A stretch of DNA of 64,000 nucleotides from Myoxocephalus aenaeus (Eukaryota > Chordata > Actinopteri > Perciformes > Cottidae), in assembly GCA_038501785.1 (NCBI GenBank), contig JBAMJR010000259.1, positions 410,001 to 474,000 of the forward strand, written 5' to 3'. This document shows, one piece after another, positions 1 to 11,700 of the stretch (positions are counted from its first letter, which is position 1; each line of letters opens with the position of its first letter). A program made the position numbers and the translations under genes. The notes below the pieces were generated by a model. It made no database searches, had not been told where the DNA came from, and saw only the letters and a list, made by a program, of their open reading frames with translations.

Positions 1-110
1 GATTTTAGATCCAGAGAAGTTGTTCTTTGATGAACAAGGATACGCAGATGAACGTGTGGACTGTGAAGGCAGCATCATCGCCCCGGGGTTCATCGACGTC
101 CAGATCAATG

Positions 111-151
<41 letters not shown>

Positions 152-465
152 ACACACGCACACACAGGACACGTTGATCCTATCGGACGTGTCCTCTGTG
201 TGACCTCTGCCTCCAGGAGGATACGGCGTGGACTTCTCTCAGGCCTCGCAGGACGTGGGCCGCGGCGTGACCTTCGTGTCCCAGAAGATCCTCCAGCACG
301 GCGTGACGTCCTTCTGCCCGACGCTGGTCACGTCCCCGCCGGCCGTCTACCACCAGGTGAGCCTCATAGATAGATAGATAGATACTTTATTAATCCCCAA
401 GGTGACCCTGAACCTCTCCACCTTCTACCTGGACATGTCTTACTTTTCTATTTTTTTTAATTTAA

Positions 466-512
<47 letters not shown>

Positions 513-3500
513 ATTTTTTATAAAATATATTTTTATAAAATAAATTATATATATATATATATAATAATATAATTTATTTAATATATAAAATATATTTTTA
601 TAAAATAAATTATATATATATAATAATATAATTTATTTAATATATAAAATATATATAATTTATTTTACAAAAAAATAAATAAATATATATATATATATAT
701 ATATATATCTGTAAAAAAATATTTTTTAAATAAAAAATATATATATATATATAGATATTATAAAACAAATATATTTTATAAAAAAACAAATATATATATA
801 TATATATATAATTTATTTTACAAAAAAAACAAATATATATATATATATATCTGTATCTTTTTTATTTTATAAAAATATATATATATTTTACTTTTTATAT
901 TTTACTTATCATTACTTCTTTTTATTTATTTATTATTATTAATTCTTTTGTTTATATTTGTATTTGTTTTGTCTCACTTTGTTATTTGTGAGAAGAAGCT
1001 GCCATTACAGTCTGACGACAAGATATTATTAATATTATTAATAATAATCATAATGTGTGTTTCAGGTCCTGCCGCAGGTCAAAGTTCAGGACGGAGGAGC
1101 GCAGGGCGCCGGCGTTCTCGGTAAGACGACGTCTCCTAAAACTAAAATAAAGTTTTTATCAAACTAACGGAGGAAACTGGAGGGACTACTTTCAGCGGCG
1201 GATGAATCCACACGAGGCGCCACAGCGAGCGCTTCAATGTGGGATGAAATAAACGACTGATTCTTTTGAAGATACTTCATTATTTGTATATTTATACACG
1301 TATGTGTTATAAGTATATATATATATATATATTCCCGCTCCTCAGGCGTCCACCTGGAGGGCCCGTTCATCAGCGCGGAGAAGAAGGGGGCCCACCCGGA
1401 GCGGTTCCTGAGGACCTTCCGGTCCGGAGGGGTCCAGGACCTGATGGAGGCCTACGGCGGTCTGGACCACGTCGCCATAGTGACGCTGGCTCCGGAGCTG
1501 GCCGGCAGCCAATCGGTGGTGAGGGAGCTCTGCCGGAGGGGCGTCACCGTGTCTCTAGGTACCTAGTACACGGGCTGTGTATAAAAACACAGGTCTGTAG
1601 TACTCTGCTGACCGGTCCTCCTGTCCTCAGGTCACTCCGTGGCCAACCTGTCGCAGGCGGAGGAGGCCGTCCAGCAGGGGGCGACCTTCATCACGCACCT
1701 GTTCAACGCCATGCTGCCCGTGAGTACTTCTACACTGTGATATAGTACTTATACACTGTGGTGTAGTACTTATACACTGTGGTGTAGTACTTATATACTG
1801 TGTACTTCTACTGTGATATAGTACTTATACACCGTACTTCTACTGTGATATAGTACTTATACACTGTGTTCTTCTACTGATATAAACTACTTATATACTG
1901 TGTACTTCTACTGTGATATAGTACTTATACACTGTGGTGTAGTACTTATATACTGTAGTGTTAGTACTGTCTTTATACACTAGGTACTTCTACTGTAATA
2001 TAGTACTTATACACTGTGTACTTCTACACCGTGATATAGTACTTATACACTGTGGTGGAGTACTTATATACTGTAGTGTTAGTACTGTCTTTATAAACTA
2101 GGTACTTCTACTGTAATATAGTACTTATACACTGTGTACTTCTACACCGTGATATAGTACTTATACACTGTGGTGGAGTACTTATACACTGTGGTGTTAG
2201 TACTGTCTTTATAAACTAGGTACTTCTACTGTAATATAGTACTTATACACTGTGTACTTCTACTGTGATATAGTACTTATACACTGTGGTGTAGTACTTA
2301 TATACTGTAGTGTTAGTACTGTCTTTATACACTAGGTACTTCTACTGTAATATAGTACTTATACACTGCGGTGGAGTACTTATACACTGTGGTGTAGTAC
2401 TTATATACTGTGTACTACACCGTACTTCTACTGTGATATAGTACTTATACACTGTGTTCTTCTACTGATATAAACTACTTATATACTGTGTACTTCTACT
2501 GTGATATAGTACTTATACACTGTGGTGTAGTACTTATATACTGTAGTGTTAGTACTGTCTTTATAAACTAGGTACTTCTACTGTAATATAGTACTTATAC
2601 ACTGTGTTCTTCTACTGTGATATAGTACTTATACACTGTGTACTTCTACTGATATAAACTACTTATACACTGTGTACTTCTACTGTGATATAGTACTTAT
2701 ACACTGTGTTCTTCTACTGATATACACTGTGGTGTAGTACTGTGATATAGTACTTATACACTGTGGTGTAGTACTTATATACTGTAGTGTTAGTACTGTC
2801 TTTATAAACTAGGTACTTCTACTGTAATATAGTACTTATACACTGTGTACTTCTACTGTGATATAGTACTTATACACCGTACTTCTACTGTGATATAGTA
2901 CTTATACACTGTGTACTTCTACTGATATAAACTACTTATACACTGTGTACTTCTACTGTGATATAGTACTTATACACTGTGTACTTCTACTGATATACAC
3001 TGTGGTGTAGTACTGTGATATAGTACTTATACACTGTGGTATAGTACTTATATACTGTAGTGTTAGTACTGTCTTTATACACTAGGTACTTCTACTGTAA
3101 TATAGTATGTTTATACACTGTGGTGTTAGTACTGTGATGTAGTATTTATTCACTGGGGTATTAGTACTTCTACTGTAATATAGTATTTTTATACACTGTG
3201 GTGTTAGTACTGTGATGTAGTATTTATTCACTGGGGTATTAGTACTTCTAGTAATATAGTATTTCCTCCCCCCCCCAGTTCCACCACAGGGACCCCGGTA
3301 TCGTGGGCCTGCTCACCAGTGACCAGGTCCCTGCTGGCAGGACGGTGTACTACGGCATGATCGCAGACGGGATCCACACCAACCCGGCCGCCCTGCGCAT
3401 CGCCCACCGGGCTCACCCTTCAGGTCAGAGGTCGGCCGCTGATGTCACTTCCTGTGGGGCCTTCCTGTCCTCACCTCTAAACTGTCCCCCCAGGTCTGGT

Positions 3501-5085
3501 GCTGGTGACGGACGCCATCGCGGCGATGGGTCTCCCGCCGGGCCGCCACACCCTGGGCCAGCAGGTCCTCGAGATCCAGGGCCTCCACGCCTACGTGGCA
3601 GGTCCGTGAAGTGATAATGTTATTGATCCTGTATTCAGGTTATTGATCCTGTATTCAGGTTATTGATCCTGTATTCAGGTTATTGATCCGCTCCTCCAAT
3701 CGGTCTGATTCAGGAGTTATTGACGAGACTTTGGGGTTTTATTAGCGAAGCAACAATCATAAAACAAAAGGGAGCAAATAGTACTACTTCACTACTATCA
3801 CCAACACTCCATTTTACTAGATTACACATGAACGCACCATGAGAATGTTATCATTTACCTTCAGCCAGTACCCATTTTCACTGAGCAGAGCCTGAACGCA
3901 TCATCATGTAACTGAAGGGAACCTCCGCTGGTTCTCCGTTAGCGGTGTTGCTAACGTTACTAGCTCTCCTCCTGTTGGTTCTCCGTTAGCGGTGCTGCTA
4001 ACGTTGCTAGCTCTCCTCCTGTTGGTTTTCCATTAGCAGTGATGCTAACGTTACTAGCTCTCCTGTTGGTTTTCCATTAGCAGTGATGCTAACGTTACTA
4101 GCTCTCCTCCTGTTGGTTCTCCGTTAGCGGTGATGCTAACGTTACTAGCTCTCCTCCTGTTGGTTCTCCGTTAGCGGTGATGCTAACGTTACTAGCTCTC
4201 CTCCTGTTGGTTCTCCGTTAGCGGTGTTGCTAACGTTGCTAGCTCTCCTGCTGTTGGTTCTCCGTTAGCGGTGCTGCTAACGTTACTGCTAACGTTACTA
4301 GCTCTGATTGGTTGTTTACAAAGTTACAACTTTATTTACTCTGATGGTTAACAATCGACTGAGAGGGGTCAGAACTGATCAGGATCAATAACGGGAACTA
4401 GTTTAATTGATTATTGGTGAACTCTTTCTGTCTTTTAGGCACGACGACGCTCAGCGGCAGCATCGCCCCGATGGACATGTGTGTGCGTCACTTTAAACAC
4501 GCCGCAGGTGAGTTTGTGCCATTTTGTTTTTTAATATTTTTTATAATAAATTGTTCTGCAGCCGAGAACGGCGTCAACGTGTTGGAGAGAAATGGTGCGT
4601 TTGTGGTTTCAGTAATTTTTCCTCCTCAGTGTTGATCTGGAAGAACACAAAGCTCAGATAATAAATCATCTTTCTTCCAGTGAAAACAATATTCCTCAGT
4701 ATTCAAACTTCCTGCAGCGGCTTTCCAGAAAACTAAAGAACGTGATTCATATGAATCGCATGTTTCATATGATTTAATATGAATCATATGATTAATATTC
4801 TGTTATTGATCTGACAGGCTGCAGCGTAGAAGAAGCTCTGGAAGCCGCTTCGCTGCATCCGGCTCAGCTGCTCGGCGTCACTCAGCAGAAAGGAACCCTG
4901 GACTTTGGTTCTGACGCAGGTCAGGAGGCAGAAACATTCACTGGGTTCTGTGTGGTCCAATGCGTTTCTGTGAGTTTGATGTGTTCCTTGGGTTCCTGTC
5001 CCCAGACCTGGTTCTGCTCGATGACGCCCTCAACGTCAAAGCCACCTTTATTTCTGGAAAGGAGGTCTGGAGAAAAGCACCATAG
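1..5085 (+). CDS. amdhd2: N-acetylglucosamine-6-phosphate deacetylase, 5'-partial
   Basis: Removes the acetyl group from GlcNAc-6-phosphate to give glucosamine-6-phosphate in cytosolic amino-sugar catabolism and hexosamine salvage. Exons read from the sequence: 1-110, 217-356, 1066-1120, 1346-1558, 1631-1719, 3279-3423, 3494-3601, 4439-4507, 4818-4919, 5006-5085 (stop TAG 5083-5085), all with GT..AG introns. Together they give 369 codons plus stop in one frame. The first exon begins inside the window edge, so about 40 N-terminal residues of the roughly 409-residue vertebrate enzyme are missing. Family blocks visible in order are [32 protein letters not shown] (metal-binding Glu), [53 protein letters not shown] (catalytic Asp) and GSIAPMD. 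Intron 5 is nearly filled by a minisatellite that starts at its donor. Identification is secure; individual boundaries rest on frame continuity. Confidence 0.95.
114..166. repeat. (CA)n microsatellite
   Basis: Dinucleotide run with few interruptions, starting three bases after the amdhd2 donor at 111. Confidence 0.9.
366..402. repeat. GATA run joined to a fish retroposon tail
   Basis: Five GATA units run into actttattaatccccaagg, the 3'-end signature of many fish LINE/SINE copies. It lies just inside amdhd2 intron 2, nine bases after the donor at 357. No body of the element is recognisable. Confidence 0.6.
440..910. repeat. AT-rich low-complexity block in amdhd2 intron 2
   Basis: Almost pure A/T, with TATA runs alternating with related imperfect blocks such as ttttataaaataaattatat. 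Nothing coding is visible. Confidence 0.85.
1723..3265 (+). repeat. Minisatellite filling amdhd2 intron 5
   Basis: About 1.5 kb of shuffled variants of a short unit (blocks like gatatagtacttatacactg, tacttctactgtaatatag and gtgttagtactgtctttat). It starts within a few bases of the donor (GTGAGTACTTCTACACTG at 1720) and runs almost to the polypyrimidine tract of the acceptor at 3278, so nearly the whole intron is repeat. The donor word GTGAGTACTTCTAC resembles the repeat word GTGTACTTCTAC. Confidence 0.9.
3615..3690 (+). repeat. 20-bp tandem repeat just after an amdhd2 donor
   Basis: Nearly four copies of gttattgatcctgtattcag begin about 15 bp after the donor at 3602. Confidence 0.85.
3940..4315 (+). 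repeat. About 47-bp minisatellite in amdhd2 intron 7
   Basis: Roughly seven imperfect copies carrying gttggttctccgttagcgg, gctaacgttactagctctcc and related words. No gene is seen in 3691-4438 other than this repeat. Confidence 0.85.
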
Positions 5086-6300
5086 AAGAAGAGGAGGAGG
5101 TGGAGGAGGAGGAGCCTGAAGAGGGAAACAGCTGGGACCTGCGGTGCCTTCAGGGGAAAGCTGTAAAACACACAACCACAAATCTGTTGACTGTTTTTGT
5201 TCATCAGAAGAAACTGTGAACTTTATCTTCAGCCGCTCATCCAGCGCTCTGTTCCGCTCCATATTCCATCCTTCCATGAATGTAGTTTTGGAGTTTATTG
5301 ATCATTATCAAAGCCAGAACTTTAGTAAATAAGAGTTTTTGATAATTAAAGAGTTTTTGATAATTAAAGTATCTTTCAATCAAACGCTGGGTCGTACTTC
5401 TCAATGTTGGAGATCTGAGGAGTATTTCTGGCGTTCTAAGAGTTTTATGAATGATTAAATCAGATTTGACTCAGATGATGTTCAGTGATGTTGCTGTCTG
5501 ACGATCTCGCCCCTAAAACAATAACTTTAGTTTCATTGTCTGATGTTTGGGTGGATTTCTGTTTTTACGTGATTAATTCAGATTTTTATTCCAGTTCATA
5601 GAAACTCTGGTTTCACAGCTCGCAGACTTCTGAAATACTTTTATTAACGTTTTGAGCCAAAAAGCTTTGAAATCATTCGTTAAATTCTTTGCTTTCATTT
5701 TCCTTGTGTGCAAAATCTTAATTTGAGTAAAAGTACAATATTTCAATCTGAAATCATACTTTTCACGATGCTGCTTTTTATGTGTTTATTTCAAATCTTA
5801 ATTAAAGATGTTAAATAAATAAGGTGATGTAAAAAGTACATTATATCCCTCTGAAATGTAGTAAAGTATATTTTAAACAAAGTACTGAAAGGGGAATAGT
5901 GCAGTACAAGTACATGAGTAAATGTACAGTTACTTTACATCAAATTATATAGCTGGAGTTAAATTATATCTGGAATGAATAAATAAATACATTTATACCA
6001 CATTACAGGCGTTAAAAGGTAAAGTTATTGTATGTCAAAGAAACTTTTACATTCTACTTGATGAACTTGTAAACGCTGTTAATTACATGAAGCAAAGCAG
6101 GTTTTAGTTGTATAACAGTGAACAGATTAAAAGCATAAAAACATAAATATTGCTGTTTCTTTCTGGAATTAAAGTGCTGCCTAAAGTATTGTTTGTTATA
6201 ATAATGATATTATAAATGTATGTTTTCCAAGGTGCTGCTAGATTTATAATTGGTGTAGCAGCAATGATGAGAGATAAATAGTTTAATAAATGTTTTATAA
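5086..6300 (+). other. amdhd2 3' UTR and intergenic DNA
   Basis: Follows the amdhd2 stop. Two closely spaced TAATTAAAG words near 5345-5369 include ATTAAA-type poly(A) signals and probably end the transcript. The remainder is AT-rich with no supported reading frame. Confidence 0.6.
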
Positions 6301-6409
6301 TATTTACTGCGAGATGTATAATGGAGTTTGGTGGAGAACCGGGACGGGGAAGAAGATCCGCGTCTTGACCGGAGAAGCGGTCGATCCGTCCGGCTGCTGC
6401 CCGAAAACG

Positions 6410-6820
6410 TCCCGGAAACAGAGCGACACGACCTTCACAATAAAAGCACAGCAGGCGTCACGGTAAGGATAATACATACTCTCCTTGCTCAGAAGCATCC
6501 AAACCCGGTGTACTAACCCCAGATTAAGTTTGTTTTGAGCAATTAGTCCGATAGGAATTTCCACAACAAGAATTAAGTCGAAATTAATTGATAAATTACG
6601 TTTATATAAGTGCAAAATGTTGTTTATGCATAATTAGTGCTTGAACTATTAGTTGATTTGAAGATTCACGGAAATAAAAATAAAATATCTTCTCGTTCCA
6701 GGATCTGAGAACATTTAAAAAATATGTTTCTTTGGATTTGTTGTCACAATGAAAGTTTGAACCCCAAATGTTGGCTAACTGTGTTTTTATTGTGAAGGTC
6801 GTGACCGGAAGTGTCTCGTA
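6410..6820. repeat. Inverted repeat between amdhd2 and capn15
   Basis: The word cgaccttcacaataaaa near 6430 reappears as its reverse complement (ttttattgtgaaggtcg) near 6785, about 340 bp away. Similarity around the arms extends to about 25-30 bp with mismatches. The layout fits a small non-autonomous DNA transposon or a foldback. No target duplication was recognised. Confidence 0.55.
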
Positions 6821-6961
6821 TTCCCTGCAGCTCCACTGACGGTGAGGCGCGAGGAGAGAGGAGAGGAGCCCGGCGGTGACTCTGCACATCGGGCTGACAC
6901 TACAGGGATGCACGGAGGACTCGGACCTCCTCACCTGAGCCGCGAGTCCGCCTGCAGACAG
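6800..6961 (+). promoter_or_regulatory. capn15: Candidate capn15 promoter and non-coding first exon
   Basis: The stretch is more GC- and CpG-rich than its surroundings, has an ETS-like ACCGGAAGTG at about 6802-6811, and ends in a consensus donor (GACAG|GTGAGT, GT at 6962). The first coding exon of capn15 has an acceptor 30 bp before its ATG, so an upstream non-coding exon must exist. This is the best candidate, but it is inferred from position and donor quality only. Confidence 0.4.
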
Positions 6962-7714
6962 GTGAGTCCGGCAGGTGAGTCCGGCTCAGTGTCCTCTGCA
7001 GCCGGTCTGCAGGTGCACCAGTTACCTGAGTCCATACGGGAACTTCTCCATCAGCAGAAAGCGTCTGCATTGAGGATGCAAAGCCACAAAGAGAAGTCAC
7101 TCTGCTTCAGTCTTCAGACGAGTTGTTTGTGTTTTTATGCATTTTTGACAGAAAAAGGATAAATTCCTTGAGACGTGATGAAGTGGTCTTGATGGAGGAC
7201 GAGTCCTCACGTGGAGCTGCAGGTCCTCAGGTTTTCTCCCGGGTGTCAAGTCCTTGTCCAAGGACACGAGAGGAGAGAGTGAGCTCACTGGAGTATAAAT
7301 ATGATGCACTTTTAATCTGAATAAAGACCGTAGAGCCAGAATACTTTGATTAAATAATACATTTATCACACTATTGTGGTATTACCATGATGTGAATGTG
7401 TAGAGATAGAGAATATGTTTGGTGTTTTTACATGCTAATTGTGTTAATTAATTGTGTACCTCACGTCATCGGGGCTAAACGTCCGCACTTGACCTTGGAA
7501 TGCCTCAGGATCCACCGTGTGGCTCTTCTGGAGCTTTCAGTCGCACCGCATGGTCTTTATCACGGAGGTGGTACAAGTTTTTAAACTCAACTTTCAGGAA
7601 GAAGTTACACATTATTATTTTATGTGAAAACAAACGCTTTATTCTCTTGTAAATTCATATGAAACGTTGAAGAATGTGTGGATTTGATACGTAAAGTTAC
7701 TACGAGGAACTTTC

Positions 7715-8533
7715 ATGTAGTGTCGGTTCTGGTGCCCCCTGTGGACTAAAGAGGTAGTGTTGGTTATGGTGCCCCCTGTGGACTAAAGAGGTAGTGTCGG
7801 TTCTGGCGCCCCCTGTGGACTAAAGAGGTAGTGTCGGTTCTGGTGCCCCCTGTGGACTAAAGAGGTAGTGTTGGTTCTGGCGCCCCCTGTGGACTAAAGA
7901 GGTAGTGTTGGTTCTGGTGCCCCCTGTGGACTAAAGAGGTAGTGTTGGTTCTGGAGCCCCCTGTGGACTAAAGAGGTAGTGTTGGTTCTGGTGCCCCCTG
8001 TGGACTAAAGAGGTAGTGTTGGTTCTGGTGCCCCCTGTGGACTAAAGAGGTAGTGTTGGTTCTGGTGCCCCCTGTGGACTAAAGAGGTAGTGTTGGTTCT
8101 GGCGCCCCCTGTGGACTAAAGAGGTAGTGTTGGTTCTGGTGCCCCCTGTGGACTAAAGAGGTAGTGTTGGTTCTGGTGCCCCCTGTGGACTAAAGAGGTA
8201 GTGTTGGTTCTGGTGCCCCCTGTGGACTAAAGAGGTAGTGTTGGTTCTGGCGCCCCCTGTGGACTAAAGAGGTAGTGTTGGTTCTGTTGCCCTCTGTGGA
8301 CTAAAGAGGTAGTGTTGGTTCTGGCGCCCCCTGTGGACTAAAGAGGTAGTGTTGGTTCTGTTGCCCTCTGTGGACTAAAGAGGTAGTGTTGGTTCTGGCG
8401 CCCCCTGTGGACTAAAGAGGTAGTGTTGGTTCTGTTGCCCTCTGTGGACTAAAGAGGTAGTGTTGGTTCTGGCGCCCCCTGTGGACTAAAGAGGTAGTGT
8501 TGGTTCTGGCGCCCCCTGTGGACTAAAGTGTTG
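7715..8533. repeat. 37-bp minisatellite, about 22 copies
   Basis: Units of the form ggtgccccctgtggac plus taaagaggtagtgttggttct, highly uniform, differing mainly at one or two positions (ggtgcc, ggcgcc, gttgccctc). It lies upstream of the first coding exon of capn15. The reverse strand of each unit reads GTCCACAGGGGGCGCC. Confidence 0.95.
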
Positions 8534-8779
8534 GTTCTCGCGGTCTACACTGAGGTCTATAGTGGACCAGGACTAGACTGAGACCTCACTGGCAAGTGAA
8601 CCTCAAACATGAACTTTAGTGCATCGTAAACAAACTTGAACAAAATATTTTAAGATAAAGGAAAGCTGGAATCAGAGAATATTTGGGATTTTAGTTTTTT
8701 GGGGATTCCTCAGAATCGATGCCGACTCTGCTTCCTCCTCCTCCTTCAGGGCACCGCCTCCCGCTGAGCCAGGTGCATC

Positions 8780-11700
8780 ATGGGAGGTTCCACCTCCTCC
8801 CTGGTGGACGAGGCTGAGGGAGACGATGCCGGGCCCCGGGGGGCCGCTCTGCCGCCCTCCCCCGTCATGGGGTGTCTGAGGAGCAGCCAGAGCGCCTCCC
8901 TCCCGCGGCAGCTCCCCCGACCCGGCCGGCACAGAGAGCGCAGGTAAGACCTCTGGGGCTCTGGGCCAATCAGCATCCAGATAGTCAACTCTTTCACAGC
9001 CGACGTCATCACAAATAATCAAATATATCGGATCATATCATCAGATCGCGAGTCTCGCGTATGTGTCCGTGGTTTGGTTTTTGTCCGTCGCCATCTTGTT
9101 TTTTGGACAATTTTTTTGCAACCAGAAGTGACACTAAAGGGTGAAGCTAAATACAACAGAACGATGAATAATATTTAGGCGACCAAAATGTTAGAATATA
9201 CTTCTATACAACCAGAGGAGTCGCCCCCTGGTGGTCAGGAGAGAGAATGCAGCTTTAACACATGAAGCATAGACTTCTATACAACCAGAGGAGTCGCCTC
9301 CTCATGGTCAGGAGAGAGAATGCAGCTTTAACACATGAAGCATAGACTTCTATACAACCAGAGGAGTCACCCCCTGGTGGTCAGGAGAGAGAATGCAGCT
9401 TTAACACATGTAGCATATACTTCTATACAACCAGAGGAGTCACCCCCTGGTGGTCAGGAGAGAGAATACAGCTTTAACACATGAAGCATAGACTTCTATA
9501 CAACCAGAGGAGTCGCCCCCTGGTGGTCAGGAGAGAGAATGCAGCTTTAACACATGAAGCATAGACTTCTATACAACCAGAGGAGTCGCCTCCTCATGGT
9601 CAGGAGAGAGAATGCAGCTTTAACACATGAAGCATAGACTTCTATACAAACAGAGGAGTCACCCCCTGGTGGTCAGGAGAGAGAATGCAGCTTTAACACA
9701 TGAAGCATAGACTTCTATACAACCAGAGGAGTCACCCCCTGGTGGTCAGGAGAGAGAATGCAGCTTTAAAAGCTCTGAAACAATGACATCCGAACACGCT
9801 TCTCTGGTCTTGTTTGTTTGTTAACTCCACGTGTGAAAACAAGTAATCGTGATGATTAATTCATGCAGCTGACGACTGAATACATTTATCTTCTACACTT
9901 GTGGAGAATCCCGAGCTCCAGAATGTGGTCATGAATGTTTCATGAATAGTTGGATATAAAGTAAACCTCAGCCTTCCTCTTATTAATAATTACTGCGCTG
10001 CGTTCATAACGCCTCCATCAGGAGTCCAGTGTCTCCGGCAGGAAGCGTAACGTGAGCAGAGGAATCCCTGAAGACCGGACCGCAGACGAGCGGCTGCAGG
10101 AGTTCAGGACGGACCAACGGGAAACGAAATGAGACGAGACAGAACTTTATGAGTTTCATTGCAGATTCACGTGACTGCAGAATATGATATGATTCAGTCA
10201 CAGTCCACGGCTCTGTTTGAAGCCATGTGGTTCTTTGACAATTTTTATTTAATTTTTTACCGTAAATTTAAATGTATAATTTCAGGGAATATGAAAATAA
10301 TTTCCCTCCCCATAATAATAAACACTTTTCTTTGTCAAAGTTCTCAAGAATACAGAATTACAGGTGTTTATCTCTGCAAAAAATAAAATCCTTTTTCTTT
10401 TGCAGAATTTAACCCTTTAATCTGAATATTCTTGAATATTGAACTCATTTTTGAGTGTATTTTGTCAATTAATATCCATCATTGTTGAGAAGAACTCGGA
10501 AGTTTCCAGCTTGATGCCAAAGAGACTGAAATGCCTCCACTCAGATAACGAGTCTGTTTCACGGCCGGAGAACAACAAAACCACAGAAATCTGTTTTTCT
10601 ACCCAAATCTAGTGTTTGAACATTATAAAAGTTCCGTGCAGCTTCTTGTGTCGTTTCCATGTTCCATGAGTTTTAATGTTCTCCTCCGAGCCGCCACATG
10701 AGAACAAAAACATACTGCATGTGTTTTGTTCCCTCTCCAGTTTCTCCTCGGGGTCGATGCCCGTGCAGAGGAGCCAGTGGGCTTGTGGCTGCTGCACCTT
10801 CCTCAACGCCGCCGGCGCCCCCCACTGCTCCGTCTGCGAGGCCCCCCGGCGGAGGCCGGACGCCCGGTGGACGTGGCGGGGGCCCGGCGGGGAGGAGGGC
10901 CGCTGGTCCTGCCCCCGCTGCACGCTGTCCAACCCCGCCGACCGGCCGGCCTGCTCGCTGTGCGGCGCCCCGGACCGGCCCCGGGGGGACCCGTCCGTGG
11001 ACCGGCCCCGGACGAGCCACGGCCCTCGGCGCTCCAGCAGCTGCTCCGGACCCCTGAGGCCGGAGGACGCCGTTATCCAGAACCTGGTTTGGGAGTGTTT
11101 GAGGTGCACGCTGCAGAACACTCCGACCTCCATGTCCTGCTCCGCGTGCGGCGGGCCGCGCAAACTGTCGCTGCCCCTGATCCCCGCCGCCGCCCTGCTC
11201 GCGCCGGAGGAGCCAACCGGAGATGGGCGGCCGGAGCCGCTCTCCATATCGACCGGCGGGGAGAGCTCACCGGTGGAAGCTTCTCACGCGCTCGGCTCCT
11301 CCGCTCACCGCCACCCGCTCCCCTGCAGCCGCAGAGAGGTGCCGCCTCCAGAGGGCCAAACTCCCCACGTCAGTCCTTCCCCGTCGACGCTCGCCGTTTG
11401 CCAACTCTCCGCCCAACCGGAGCTGCCGCCCGGCAGACGGCTCAGCATCCTGAAGGAGGAGATGTCGCCCGCGCCGGATGCCTCCGCGGCGTTCCCGCCG
11501 TGCGTAAACGCAGCCGCAGCCGCCGGCCCGGAGGAGTGGGCGTGTCCCGCGTGCACCCTCATCAACGAGGCCGCCGCCCCGCGCTGCCTGGCCTGCCACA
11601 CGCCTCAGCGACACGCCGCCCCGCTGCAGCCGGCGCCGGCGCCGAAGAGGAAGGAGAGCACGCCGGTGGAGGCGCTGCGACAGAGCGACGAAGGAGAAGC

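Noticed and set aside
7715..8533. CRISPR-like array of regular repeats
   Set aside because: Units are contiguous with no unique spacers, and the context is a vertebrate nuclear locus.
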